Assembly: GCA_005406025.1 (NCBI GenBank)
Contig: BGZK01000539.1
Span: 62,001 to 126,000, forward strand
Length of the DNA stretch: 64,000 nucleotides
DNA from: Eumeta japonica
Lineage: Eukaryota > Arthropoda > Insecta > Lepidoptera > Psychidae
Direction: 5' to 3'
Shown here: positions 37,384 through 48,000 of the stretch, piece by piece
Layout: each line of letters starts with the position of its first letter
Numbering within the stretch: the stretch's first letter is position 1
Program-made: the position numbers and the translations under genes
The notes under the pieces: generated by a model
The model's input: only the letters and a program-made list of their open reading frames with translations
Databases searched by the model: none
What the model was told of the DNA's origin: nothing

Positions 37384-37770
37384 TCTATATATATAATAAA
37401 GAAGTAAATCCGGTTCTGTTACAGACAGATTGAAGGTATGGTATGACAAAATGGAAAAGGGACAATAATAGATAGTAACGTTAAAAGAGAAAAAAAAACA
37501 ATTTTTAACTTTTCGGTGTATCTATCTGTCTGTCTGTTCGCGCACCTCTCTGGAATTACTGCACAGATTTTAATAAAATGTTCATGGGTAGATAGAGCTT
37601 GCCTTGGCGAAATTGGAGCTTTATTTTATTTAAAAGGCATGTTTAAAAAAAAATCTTTAAAAAGGGGTAATGGGTTACATAAACTGTAAAAACTTTTTTA
37701 AGTATAGATATCTATACTATCCTAAAGTACTATAGCTCATATTTTATTTTGATACTAGCTTTTGTCCTGG
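37384..37770 (+). mobile_element. Helitron-like 5' end with a neighbouring inverted 3' end (decayed)
   Basis: TCTATATATATAATAAAGAA is a typical lepidopteran Helitron 5' start. It is followed by GTATCTATCTGTCTGTCTGT and a GCACAGATTTTAATAAAATG segment, the degenerate body often seen in these elements. The matching GC-rich 3' end is missing on this strand. Instead ACTAGCTTTTGTCCTGGC occurs at about 37754, a CTAGT end in inverted orientation, suggesting two partial elements meet here. The boundaries are approximate. Confidence 0.4.
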
Positions 37771-37779
37771 CTTTTTACC

Positions 37780-38099
37780 AATTCGAACCGTGATTGCTGT
37801 CGGAATTGGAAGTGGGACGTGGAGTAGAATCCTGAGCCAGGATCGAGACCGATATTAAAAACAGACCAGTACCGAGTGTCGTATCGGGGATAGAGTCAAG
37901 AGCATGAGCGGGATCTAACTTAAGAACGATATCGGAGCTGATATTGAAAGCGGAAACGAGAATTGCGATTGACACCAAACGTTCTCCCACAAGAAAAAAG
38001 AAGAAGGAATACATTCTATGTTCACGTGGGCGATGCAGTGGGCACAAAAGTAGTTGCAAATATTTTCTTGAAAATGAAAAATGCATGCCTATTGTTTTA
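37780..38099 (+). repeat. Degenerate GATCGG-type purine-rich dispersed repeat, copy 2
   Basis: GGAATTGGAAGTGGGACGTG, GCCAGGATCGAGACCG, GCATGAGCGGGATC and GATATCGGAGCTGATATTG form a degenerate short-word array. They are followed by GATTGACACC, AAGAAAAAAGAAGAAGGAAT and GGGCACAAAAGTAG. The order is the same as in copy 1 (0.2-0.5 kb). The LINE 3' end at 38104 abuts its right side. The 103-codon minus frame across it reflects the repeated words and has no domain. Confidence 0.5.
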
Positions 38100-38103
38100 A
38101 TAA

Positions 38104-38123
38104 TTCATCATCATCATCATCAT
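38104..38123. repeat. (TCA)n run, 3' tail of the minus-strand LINE
   Basis: Twenty bases of TCA repeat on the plus strand, that is GAT repeats on the LINE sense strand, exactly at its inferred 3' terminus. Confidence 0.85.
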
Positions 38124-38344
38124 CGCTCGACCTTCAGCCAGTCGCAATGACAGAAAGGGACAAGTCCCGATACACCGAAGGGAGCGTAAATATCGGGGGG
38201 AGTGTAGATTCTATTCTGGATTAGGAGTGACGGGAGTTTGTAGAGCCAGCCGGTATTCGTGCAACCTTTAGCCAGAAACTGGATTAAGGATGGGTAATAG
38301 ATACTATAATGTGTCAATAAATACAGTGGGAAAGGGCAAGTTTC

Positions 38345-38870
38345 TTCCATTTGTCTTCCGTCTCCGTTTTCTTTGCTGGTGTAGCTTTCAGTGTTTGCTT
38401 CTGGATGTTGGTGTGGTTCGTCCGTAATCTTTAGTTTCTACGTTGCTCATTGCTAATGTGGCCTATTCCCTTTAGTTTTTGTTGTGATAAGTCATGTGTG
38501 TTCTAAGATAGCCTTTTTCTTAAAGTTTGTTTCTTTAGTTAATCTTCATACTTCATTCTCTTTGCTTAGATAAACTTTTGGTGCTAGAGAGTTGATATAA
38601 TTCGTCCACAACCTTCCTAATCTTTAATTTGCTTTGTTCTTCTTGGTTCCCATTGTAGTAGCGTTTGTATGTATAAGATATCTGGAGTAAGTTTGTTTTT
38701 CCCGTTAGTCTTCTATTCTTCATTTTCTTCACTGGTGCAGAGCTTTCGGTGTCCGTTTCTGGAGTTGGTATAGTTCATCCGCGGCTTTTTCATTTCCATT
38801 TTGTTCTGAGCTAATGTGTCCCATTCCTCTTGGTTCCTATTGTGATAATTGAGATCTTGTCGAAGCGAAT
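38345..38870 (-). repeat. Three degenerate tandem copies of a LINE 3' coding end
   Basis: On the plus strand three roughly 165-180 bp units follow one another, starting near 38345, 38520 and 38690. Landmarks are TTTGCTGGTGTAGCTTTCAG, TTTGCTTAGATAAACTTTTG and CTTCACTGGTGCAGAGCTTT; then GGTGTGGTTCGTCCGTAATC, GATATAATTCGTCCACAACC and GGTATAGTTCATCCGCGGCT; then TTTTTGTTGTGATAA, TTCCCATTGTAGTAG and TTCCTATTGTGATAA. The third unit encodes the C terminus of the RT-like protein (frame 38713-39090). The other two lie beyond its stop codon, toward the element's 3' end. The units differ more from each other than recent duplicates would. Confidence 0.65.
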
Positions 38871-40390
38871 CTTCCCATGTATAAATAGGACGTCCAACTT
38901 TTTTCTCTGTTGTAATATATCTTAGAGCAGAGTTAAGTATGTGGTGTTGGTCTCTTTCTAGATGACCGTAGTAACATATTCTTCTAACCTTGATGATTTT
39001 GGTGATTGTTTTTCCTTCGAGGATTTCTTGTGTTTTCAGTTTAGGTTCATTTCTTGCGGCTTGTAACATATCTTTCAGAATCTCTTTCATACTGTCTCAG
39101 TCTTGTTCTATTTGATTTGGTTAATGGTACTACGTTCAGACCGTATGTCATGGAGGGAGAAATTACCATTTTGTAAATTAACTTGGCGATTTTCCAGTGC
39201 ATTTTGGTCTCTCTTGATGAAGGGAATGAGACCTTTCGCATTGCGGATTGCCTGTTTACATCTTGCCATTATCGTGTCTCTTCGACTCAGCTCTGAGGTC
39301 AGGTAATGTACCCAGATATTTAATGGTGTCCACGGGAGTGATTAGGACTCCATTTATTTCCTGTGTTTGTTTGGCTATGCTCTTGTTGATTGGATCTCTG
39401 ACTAGCATCTTTGTCTTAGTTTCATTTAGTTTTAAGCCCACTGAAATTAGGAGTTCTTTTAAGTTCTTCATTATATTAGTGAGAACTGTGGTACTATCAC
39501 CTATAATGATAATATCGTCTGCGAATGATAATATGACGGGGAGATTAATTTCTGCATCTTGATCCAATCTTACTTCACTGACTAACTCCTCTAGAGTTCT
39601 TAAAACGTCGTCCAACACAATGGTAAAAGCCGAGGTGAGAGTGGACATCCTTGTTTGACCCTTTTCCTTTGGTGATACTTTGGGTTTTTGTCCAAACCAT
39701 AGGATTGACGTATGTTCTTTGAGACAAGACATGATTCTGTTGGCTAAAGTAGTATTGACCCTTGTTCTCAGAATATCATATAAAGCCAAAGTCTACCGAA
39801 TCAAATGCTTTTCAATGTCGAGTTGCAGTACATACGCGGGCTTACCTGCCTTCCATTTTTCATCCAGAATTCGTCTAACTACAAATATGTGATCGTCCGT
39901 CGATCTGTACCTCATAAAGGCCGCTTGATAATTGCCCATAGTCTCGATTTCTTCATCTAAAAGTTTTAAGAGGTAAGTGGCATAAATTCTGTAGCCTGGT
40001 GTGCAGATTGATATCTTTCTATAATCATTCACGGATTGTGGTCTAGCCTCTTGGGGATTGAATTTGAATTGTTTCCACCCATTCTTGCGGAAAGGAGTTG
40101 TTTTCACATGCTTTTCCGATGATTTTTGTAACTTGTTTTACAAATACTTCTGCGCATGCTGGTATAGTTCAATAAACATTTGATCGGGCCTGGTACTGTG
40201 CCTTTTTCATTTGTTTGATGATGTTGTGGATGGTGTCGGTAGACGGTGATTTAATTGCTTTTGTCACTTTGTGAAATTCTGAACTCTGGGCCTTTGACTT
40301 TGTGCAGTTCGTAAATCCATGTAGATATGAGTATAAACCGTTTTGGCTGTTTTCTTCCAGTCTGCTTCTTAAAAATTCTAAGAAATTCAT
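38713..40390 (-). pseudogene. LINE reverse transcriptase (ORF2) remnant, frameshifted
   Basis: Fragments in order on the minus strand are: 40390-40169 (pre-RT segment), 40107-39793, 39789-39256, 39241-39047 and 39090-38713. The first RT part has DYRKIS and a YQAAF..RSTDDHIFVVRRI segment. RT motif A (catalytic Asp in AFDSVDF) is visible only in a shifted frame near 39805, so one indel lies there. VKQGCPLSPRLL is also in a shifted frame near 39660. The catalytic SFADDI box is intact near 39530, followed by VGLKLNETKTKMLV. The C-terminal part has YYGHLERDQHHIL and KKVGRPIYTWEDSLRQDL. RT copies the element RNA at a nicked target. With several frameshifts this copy is inactive. Confidence 0.8.
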
Positions 40391-40395
40391 ATGTC

Positions 40396-43300
40396 ATTTT
40401 CATTCGCTGGGATCTACGAACTTTGATAATTATAACGAAATTTAGTTATGTATTATCTGGTTTATTTTATTAAAGTTTTGTATATCGAGCTTTAGGGTGG
40501 CTTCGAAATTTTTCGACAATTTAAGATTATGTATTGTAAATAGATTAAGGCCGCAAATAGTATGCAAAATTTAAAACAAGTTTTTTGTATTAACAAGTAA
40601 TAAACTACTAATTTAAATAACATCACATCGAACCCCGAATGAACTAAAATTTATTTGTATTAAAAAATCAGAATACCTGCATATTGTTCATGTACAATGA
40701 ATGAACTTACAACAAAAAAATCGTGACTGAAATAAACTTAATTAATAATTCCGTATCAATATCTATTGCTGGCAAACCGACATTGTAATGGGCATTGTAG
40801 AATATTTTTATTAATCCGATTTAAATGCAACATAATCTCATTAGGCATAACAACGTATAGTATAATGTGCGCACGAGTCCTCCGGCAGACTCAATTGCAC
40901 TATAAACTGCATATGTCGAGCGTTAATGCACAATGCATTTATCAAACGATAAACCCATTATTGCTTCTTGTTCACGCTTCCTTTAGTGAACTGTGCAGGG
41001 AATAATAAAGGAATAACTGCATAATAACCGTGTGCATTAATCGATGTAAATAGAAACGTGTATTAAAATAAATTATACCTGTTACATAAGAATGCTTTTT
41101 AAAAATAAGGCATTAAAGAAGATTCTAAAATGAACTATAAAAAGAAGTAATAATTAATATTTTCTAACGGTGTCTGTGATAGTTTGTGGCGGAATCGATT
41201 TAATTTATATTCGTGAATTTTAAAACAAATTTGTCGCAAGATGTTATAAAATGTCATTTTTATTTTTCACTCTAATCCGTCAACAAGTTTTTTGGGATTT
41301 CACCTTTTTTTTTTCGTTAATTTTATATATTTAGCATGTCGCCGCCAAACCCGTTAGATGGCTGATTTTTAGTACAAGTTTAATATTTTCAATAACATAA
41401 TCTTGATTGCAGATAGGTTCTTTTTATATATAGTATAATCTTCATGAATAACTAATTATCTTTTATGTTATTTTATTTTGCTATTTTCGAACTTTTATAA
41501 GATGACATATACTTTTTTGCCATTAAAGCCTCTATGGTAATTGCAAAAATTTACCTTTTTCCTGAACTTTAGATTTTTCTGAAAATTCTGCTGGGGAACC
41601 TTACTGCTGTTTATACCTTATGATCGCTCCATGAGATGCAGTATTTTAGAGTTACTTTCATGCCTTCGAGTTCAAACACTATTTGCAATAATATTACTTT
41701 TAGTTAGCACTTCTTATTGTATATAAATTTATACCTATATCGCAAACGGCCCTAACGATTTCGATTTTAATTTTAATTTTGATAATGTATTGCATTATAG
41801 GTCCATCTATATATGTGCTATACCTCGAAAAACGAGATAAAAAAATTGTTTCTGAACTTTATTTAGTGCCATCCGTGGAATTTTCAGGTAGTTGCTATGC
41901 CATCGTTTCTCAATAAGAAAGGCGCTACATGATATATACCACCGATTATACTGCACCTGTTTCGTTATGCGTCTATATATTAAATGTGGGAAACAAACAT
42001 AAGCAATTCCCGTGGGAAGTCATCATTTTCCTCGGAATTAGCACTTGGGCCGCTGAGCAATGCTATATAAGTTATCCGAGTACTAATTATTAAGTCGTAG
42101 AATATTGCAATTTAGTTATAACAAATGAGTTGTATAATAGTTAATACGTAGTCGCGTCAGGAACAAGGCACTGCGCGGCGAGCATCAGACCGAGAGCGCA
42201 ATAGACCATAAGAACCATAAGTAATTTGTGGTCGGAATACCGATAAAATGCCGTAAACCATACTTCGCTGGCGTGTGTGGTTCCGGACATTTTGGCTTAA
42301 AACTTGAGGACGAGAAAGCACTGAAGTCCTCCGATATAGAGTCTAGTAAAATGAGGGATACTCATTGACGCGGGTGATTCAAAACAATGTAGATATGACA
42401 CAGAGTTAAAGTTGATAATCCCCACTAAATAATATGAAAATAAATGTATAGATATATATGAACAATATTATTATGAATAATATTAATGGTCTTTATACAG
42501 TGACGCATCGTCCAGTTTATATGGATAAATATAATTCAAGTGTTGTTTATGATTTAAAAATGACTGCGTTCCATTGAATCTACACTTACTTATACGCATC
42601 ACGCATTCAAGTAGTCTTTTTAAAATGCTGTTATATTTCTGTCTGTCCGGTGCTATCATGATATCAAAGTTTATCGGTATAAGTTTTTTTTGCTATTGAA
42701 TAATAATTAGGCGAAAAATGTTTTTTTTTTCAGATGTAACTTTTTTAATATGCTGAATCCGAAAACTAATTTTCAACTTCAGATGCCCTTTAGCCATCTT
42801 ATTCTCAGGTTTGACGACTTCCGACTATCCGAACAGTCGGTTTTTTAAAAGGCTTTAGTACCGTAGAACTCATCCATTCGCTTTATGCAAAAGACCGAGG
42901 AATAAAATTGACCGCTGTGGCTTACTCTATGTGGACTATGTATAACCTTTGTCTTGATCGAAACCAAGGTGCCGATACATTCTTTTCAGTGACGCCCAAT
43001 TGCACTTATAAAGGCACTATATCCTCCGAGTACAGAATGAATGCATAAAATCTATCTGTAAGGAGGTGAGAGACTGAAAGAGGTAAAATTTCTGAATCTC
43101 TTCAGCACAGAATCGGTAGACGTTTTCAACATTTTAAATTAAGTTTTATGATTGAAGACAAAAAATTTAGAAATTGTCCCATTCCCTGTCGCAGATAACT
43201 AATCACAACTTCACTAGTTATTTTGGGCTGGGGATGCAGGAAAAAAGATAAGGTCAAATAGACTTGGTTTATACCCAGCAATAATGAAGGTGTACTATTG

Positions 43301-43539
43301 TAAAAAGGATAGGGCTGTTAAATTCCCATTGTCATTTGCGGTCCCCGACGACACATGTGCCATAATATTACCTACTATTTATTTTAAACTTGAAAGAGCT
43401 AATACGTGTTATTTTTTTTAAATTTAGAGGATTTGTGTCAGGGGTTTTTTAAATTTGCGATTTAAATTTCTTCGTTTACATCGATTTCATAATAGTTATG
43501 CTCTCTATTTTTCTCTTAATATTTATCCCGATCCTATTT
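40396..43539. other. AT-rich noncoding region
   Basis: No gene is supported. A 9 bp palindrome (AATATTATT/AATAATATT) lies near 42465. A GC-richer patch lies near 42.15-42.36 kb (GGCACTGCGCGGCGAGCATC), with no motif I can name. Confidence 0.45.
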
Positions 43540-43735
43540 CGATTCAGGTTCCAATTTTGGCTCAAATCTTGATTCCTTTGTCCGCTTCCGATCACATTCG
43601 CGGTTCTGACCCTGTTCTCGTTCTCTCAATTAAGAAGGGTTTTAGAATTAGGAGCAGAACCGGGACTGGGTCGGACCAGACTGGAGAGCAGAACCGCCAC
43701 TTAATCCCTAAACTTCACAAAGATATAAGCTAAAA
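43540..43735 (-). repeat. Degenerate GATCGG-type dispersed repeat, copy 3 (inverted)
   Basis: On the minus strand: GTGATCGGAAGCGGACAAAG, GGAATCAAGATTTGAGCC, AAATTGGAACCTGAATCG and AAATAGGATCGGGATAA, the same style of words as copies 1 and 2 (compare GGAATCAAGAATAGGATTGG in copy 1). The tail part seen in copies 1 and 2 is not recognisable, so membership is less sure. Confidence 0.4.
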
Positions 43736-43914
43736 AATAAGTATAAAAACTAAAACCCATCTATTAAAGATCGTGCTCTAAAAAGTATGAAACTAGAAAA
43801 TATTCTTGTCTGACATTCTTATTTACAAACTATTCAATATTTATTATTTAATAAGTGCACAACTTATATGTACATTTCAATTTAATGCATAGCCATGTCT
43901 GTGTCCAGAGGATA

Positions 43915-45282
43915 GCTGCAGTCATATGCCACAATATCTTAAGGATTGTTTACGCAACAAAATGTTTTATAGTATTTCAAAACAGCAGAAAGTGACCCTT
44001 AGAATATATGTCTATCTCCAGGCAGCGGACGAACTTGATGGTTCTAAGGATATATCATCAGTTAGGACACTCGACCTTCTGAAGTCGTACTTGAGTAACA
44101 GGGTTCAGAGGGTTGATGTCAATGGTATGAGTTCGTCTGGATCTATAGTCCACATGGGTGTACCACAGGGATCAATTCTTGGTCCCTTTCTTTTTTTAAT
44201 CTGCATAAATAATTTACCTAGCCTTGTTAAGGATTTTCATGAGATAGTACTGTTTGCAGATGATACTTCTTTGTTATCCAAAGTTAAAAGACGACAGTCC
44301 ACTTATGACGATATGAACAATGCTATCTCTAAGGTAGAGAAATGGTTTAGTGCAAATAACCTACTTCTTAATGAAATGGAAACAAAATGTATAAGATTCT
44401 CACTTCCAAATGTAAGACATGGATCCGGAATTATTTCAGTACGCAACAAATAATAGGAGTTTGTTAATTTTACCGTGTTCCTGGGAATTACTTTAGATTC
44501 TTCAATTAGAGGCTTTAATGGAGTCATCATATAAGTAAGTTGGCGAAAAGGATTAGCTCTGCCGCTTATGCTGTCACAAAAATGAGAAATTTATCAGACG
44601 TCGAAACTGCTAGATTGGTTTATTTTGGCTGTTTCTATATGTCTAATGTCGTATGGTATCTTGCTCTGGGGAAACGCGCGGATATTCATAGAATTTTCGT
44701 GCTGCAGAAGCGGGCCGTTCGTACAATATACAAGCTCGGACCTCGTGCATCTCTTTGAAATTAGTTTAAGGAAATTGCAATTTTAACCGTGGCATCTCAA
44801 TTCATTTATGAAAATTTATTATATATAAAAAAAAATTAGAAATGTTTTAAAAGAAATAGTAGTCGACATAAACTCAATACCAGAAATTCACTTAGAGGGC
44901 TCTGTGTGAGCATATTCAATAAGGTTCCTGTAGATATATAAGATTTACCCTTATATAAATTTAAGAGTCTTATTAAACAATTACTCAGTAAAAAAGGGTA
45001 CTATGCAATTTCTGAATATTTAGAACACAAATATCCATGGGCATAAGCGGCTCGACTTCTTACCGGGCTGTTTCGTTCTTAATGGGTTTGTATTTGTTTT
45101 GGCAATGTACAAGCAAATTAGAAAAGAGCTACCCTTAAGTTTCTTGCTCGTTCTTCTTGAGGGAAAACTGCCTTCCGAACGAGCGGTAAAATGTAAATTC
45201 GCAAAAAAGTATGACGTATTTTAAGTGTTATTTTGTAACTTAAGAAATAAAGATATTTGGAATTTGAATTTGAATTTGAGTT
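43915..45282 (+). mobile_element. 5'-truncated CR1/Jockey-like LINE with (GAATTT)n tail
   Basis: Contains the second half of a reverse transcriptase, a C-terminal coding region, a roughly 490 bp 3' untranslated region and a 3' end with AATAAA (45245) and three GAATTT-type repeats (45260-45280). Termination in a short tandem repeat instead of poly-A is typical of CR1-group and related LINEs. The 3' UTR words TTCTTGCTCGTTCTTCTTGA and GAGGGAAAACTGCCTTCC are a recurrent lepidopteran LINE 3' end as I recall. A 150 bp fragment of the same end lies inverted at 23.87-24.02 kb. The first RT motifs are missing. Confidence 0.8.
43926..44758 (+). pseudogene. CR1/Jockey-like reverse transcriptase remnant
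   Basis: The first frame (43926-44453) holds LLKSYLSNRVQRVDVNG, the GVPQGSILGPFLFLICINNL box, the catalytic FADDTSL box and a KWFSANNLLLNEMETK segment, the signature order of RT fingers/palm motifs B' to D in non-LTR elements. About 30 residues in, where motif A (AFDxV) is expected before LLKSYL, the sequence instead reads ADELDGSKDISSV, so this catalytic segment is replaced or deleted. A stop at 44451-44453 and a frame change lead to the second frame (44540-44758) with ETARLVYFGCFYMSNVVWYL and LQKRAVRTIYKLGPRASL, the typical C-terminal domain. The copy cannot encode an active enzyme. Confidence 0.8.
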
Positions 45283-47639
45283 AAATTATAATAAAGTATT
45301 TGGCTCATATTCATTATACGCAACTATCGAGCGGATGCAAGCAAAGCAGAGAGCAACAGCTAGTAGTACAATTTACATAATTGAAATGCGCTTATTGAGC
45401 CTTTTCATTTGACACCCAATATGGCACTGTTCAGATTTTTTGAAATTCTTTATTTTGTCTCTCTAAAGGGCCACATATTTAATTTAATGTGACGTCACAT
45501 AGATTACAACCACCAGACAATAAATAAGCTTCTTCTAACAATACCTCATTTGTCAAATTATATTAAGTAACTTAGAACTTTCGCGGAAACATGTGAACAC
45601 ATATACTTACATACATACATACATACGTATAAACATACAAACAGGCTAAAATAATAATACTCCTTTTGGCTTCACCGTAGTCTGGTAAAAAAGTACCAGA
45701 TAACAATTTCTTTCGGCACTATAGATCCTAAAAATTCTTGTACGTTCCAATTTTTATATAGGTCAAAAAAGGAAAATAAAATTTTAAACAATTGTACTGG
45801 ACCATTTGTGTTAACTTTTGTTGCACGTAAGACAAAATAATTACGGATAGAATTATAGTTGTTTCAGTACTAATAATAGAATTTGGCACACCGAACAGGG
45901 GTTACTTCCATGACCCAATTTTTGTGCATGGATTTCACCTGTCCTTTAGAATTCTGATCTTGGTAATTAAACATTGGAAATTTTACGAATTGGAACGATA
46001 CGAATTTCGATAGCTTTTTACAATTTTTATTTTGAATTATTTGCCCGTTCCTACGTTTGCATTTCTGATTGTGCTTCTGATCGTATTTTGAGAATATTTA
46101 CGGTCAAAGTTTACACTCTTTTATGGTGGATAATTGAACTGAATTTTTGCACAAATGTATATACCAAATTATAATGTAGCATTATAATTACGACAGCTGA
46201 TAATGCAGTTGTGGTAATTATTTCGCGAAAGAATTCTTCAATGGGCAATATGTAATCGTTTTCAATGGAATTTTGTAATGAATACAGCTTATTAAAATTT
46301 AGAATTATGATTTAGAATTCATAATAGTGTAAAACAATTTAAAAAAATTGCTATAGAGCAAGCTTTAAATTAAAATTATTAAAAACCTCGTAAATGTACT
46401 ACTTATTAGCATAAAAATTAGAAACACTCAGACAAATAAATCATGTAACATTCTAAAAATATCAGTGCTCAATACATAATATTAAACATAATTTGCGCAT
46501 AGAAATTCAAAAGTCATGTCGTGAATTCACGACGGAAAAAATATTACACGTTCCTCTCGCAAAAAGCTTTTTAAAACCCATCCGAGCAAACAATACCCGT
46601 GTTGCTACAATATCAGCACTGTCACTACAACAACCTTATTTATTTTATTCTTATTGTGTCTTTGTACATGTATCAACAAAACTTGTGACATGTATACAAA
46701 AGCCAAGTCCATTGAACTTATATGAACAAAGTTTATGGATTATTATTATCATGAATAATTATTAAGTCTAATCTAATTTTTTATTATTTATACTGAAATG
46801 TAAGCATTTTTTGATGCCTTTTTATATGCAATATACTGGTCTAGCGTCTCGTTTACAGTAAGTTATTTTCGGTGACAATTTTAAAACAGCAATTGGCCTA
46901 TATTTATGAGACGCGGTCCGATAACATCAGTCACAAGTACGGCACGCGATCTTATCTATTAATCCTATCTCAATACGGCTTTATTAAACGCTTTTGTGTG
47001 TGGCTAACAGGTATTTAAATTTAATTTAGCCGAAGGACATGTGGGCGTGTGTGGTCACGCTTCTCTTGTAAAATTGTTGTAATCATTGGCTATTGTTATA
47101 TATTTTCGGTTATTATCTAATACAATTCATACCTTTAAATATTTATAACAGTCGTTTAGTGAACTACACGAGTTGTTTGGCTTGCTATTCTAAGTGGTGA
47201 TGATGGTAATTGAGAATTTAGCCCAGTGCGTTTTATACTTGTCTGATTAGGTTTTTTTAGCTAGCATAAATTAGATTTTTAAGCGCTAAAAACAGATATT
47301 CAAACCAAAGACCAAAATTGTCTTTCGGTCTCTTATATTCTTTAAACATACGCAAGTAATGATTCAGACTCCTTTTGATTCGCTTTGATAAGAAAATGAA
47401 ACTACACAGTGTCAGTTGTTATTTTCATAATAAATGATAACATTGTCAGCTAACGAGAGAAAAATACTTAAATTCATAACCTCCTTCTTTTCATTTAGTC
47501 GATTAAAAATTGAGTCTTAAGTTTATACTCATTTTTGTATGTACATGTTACTGATTCACATAATATTTACTTTTTACACACGTATACAAACTAATTGTTA
47601 TGTGAATCGGTAAGAAGCACATACTTGTACAACTCTACA
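45283..47639. other. AT-rich noncoding region
   Basis: No gene is supported. It contains an (ACAT)n tract at 45606-45626. The 90-codon frame at 46493-46765 has no signature. Confidence 0.45.
45606..45626. repeat. (ACAT)n microsatellite
   Basis: About five ACAT units, then ACGT and further degenerate units. Confidence 0.85.
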
Positions 47640-48000
47640 AGAGCCCGATCTGAGCACGAGCCCCTTAAGGAGTGCGGATGCGACCATAATCCCCGGTCAG
47701 CGCGCTGGCCCAATATGTCTTAGGAACTTTACATGTCTTTTAAGATTCTGATGAAACCTTACAGACATGCAATTTCGATAGTATCCTTCATCGTTGAAGA
47801 AATTGGCCATTTGTATTGTAATATCTAAGTAAGTGTATTTTGTTGCTTATCGAAGTTGGACCAGCTCTACCGGTGGGGCACCAGATTCTTATAAAATATA
47901 GATGTGTAGCAGCCAGTGAGTGAGTGTTCCGGTGGTCTATTCTCCCTAATCTCATTTCTTCCAAAAAGTCTTGGTGGCTTACATTAGGTAGGTCAATATC
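47640..48000 (+). mobile_element. Lepidopteran interspersed repeat (GGTTGCGAGTGTC family), copy 3, partial
   Basis: AGTGAGTGAGTGTTCCGGTG followed by GTCTATTCTCCCTAATCTC matches the 34.72 kb copy (AGTGAGTGAGAGTTCCGGTG, GGCCACTCCTTCCTCTACC). The GC-richer sequence before it (CGATCTGAGCACGAGCCCCT, CCCCGGTCAGCGCGCTGGCC) probably belongs to the same longer element. The GGTTGCGAGTGTC part is missing, replaced by a short duplication of ACATTAGGTA near 47990-48032. Confidence 0.45.

Larger units (their letters stand above)
38103..40395 (-). mobile_element. 5'-truncated LINE (non-LTR retrotransposon) with (GAT)n tail
   Basis: Read on the minus strand, a decayed ORF2 runs from about 40390 to 38713, then a GC-richer 3' untranslated part, then a GAT-repeat tail at 38123-38104. 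Short trinucleotide tails occur in several non-LTR groups, including RTE-like ones. The endonuclease domain expected upstream of the reverse transcriptase is absent, so the copy is 5'-truncated, as LINE insertions often are. The clade is not certain from memory. A distinct feature is that the end of the coding region is present in three degenerate copies (38.34-38.87 kb). Confidence 0.75.

Noticed and set aside
37775..38086. 103-codon minus frame
   Set aside because: Its serine- and aspartate-rich part is a translation of the degenerate GATCGG repeat, not a protein.
39103..39892. Plus-strand frames of 67-104 codons across the LINE
   Set aside because: Antisense shadows of the minus-strand reverse transcriptase.
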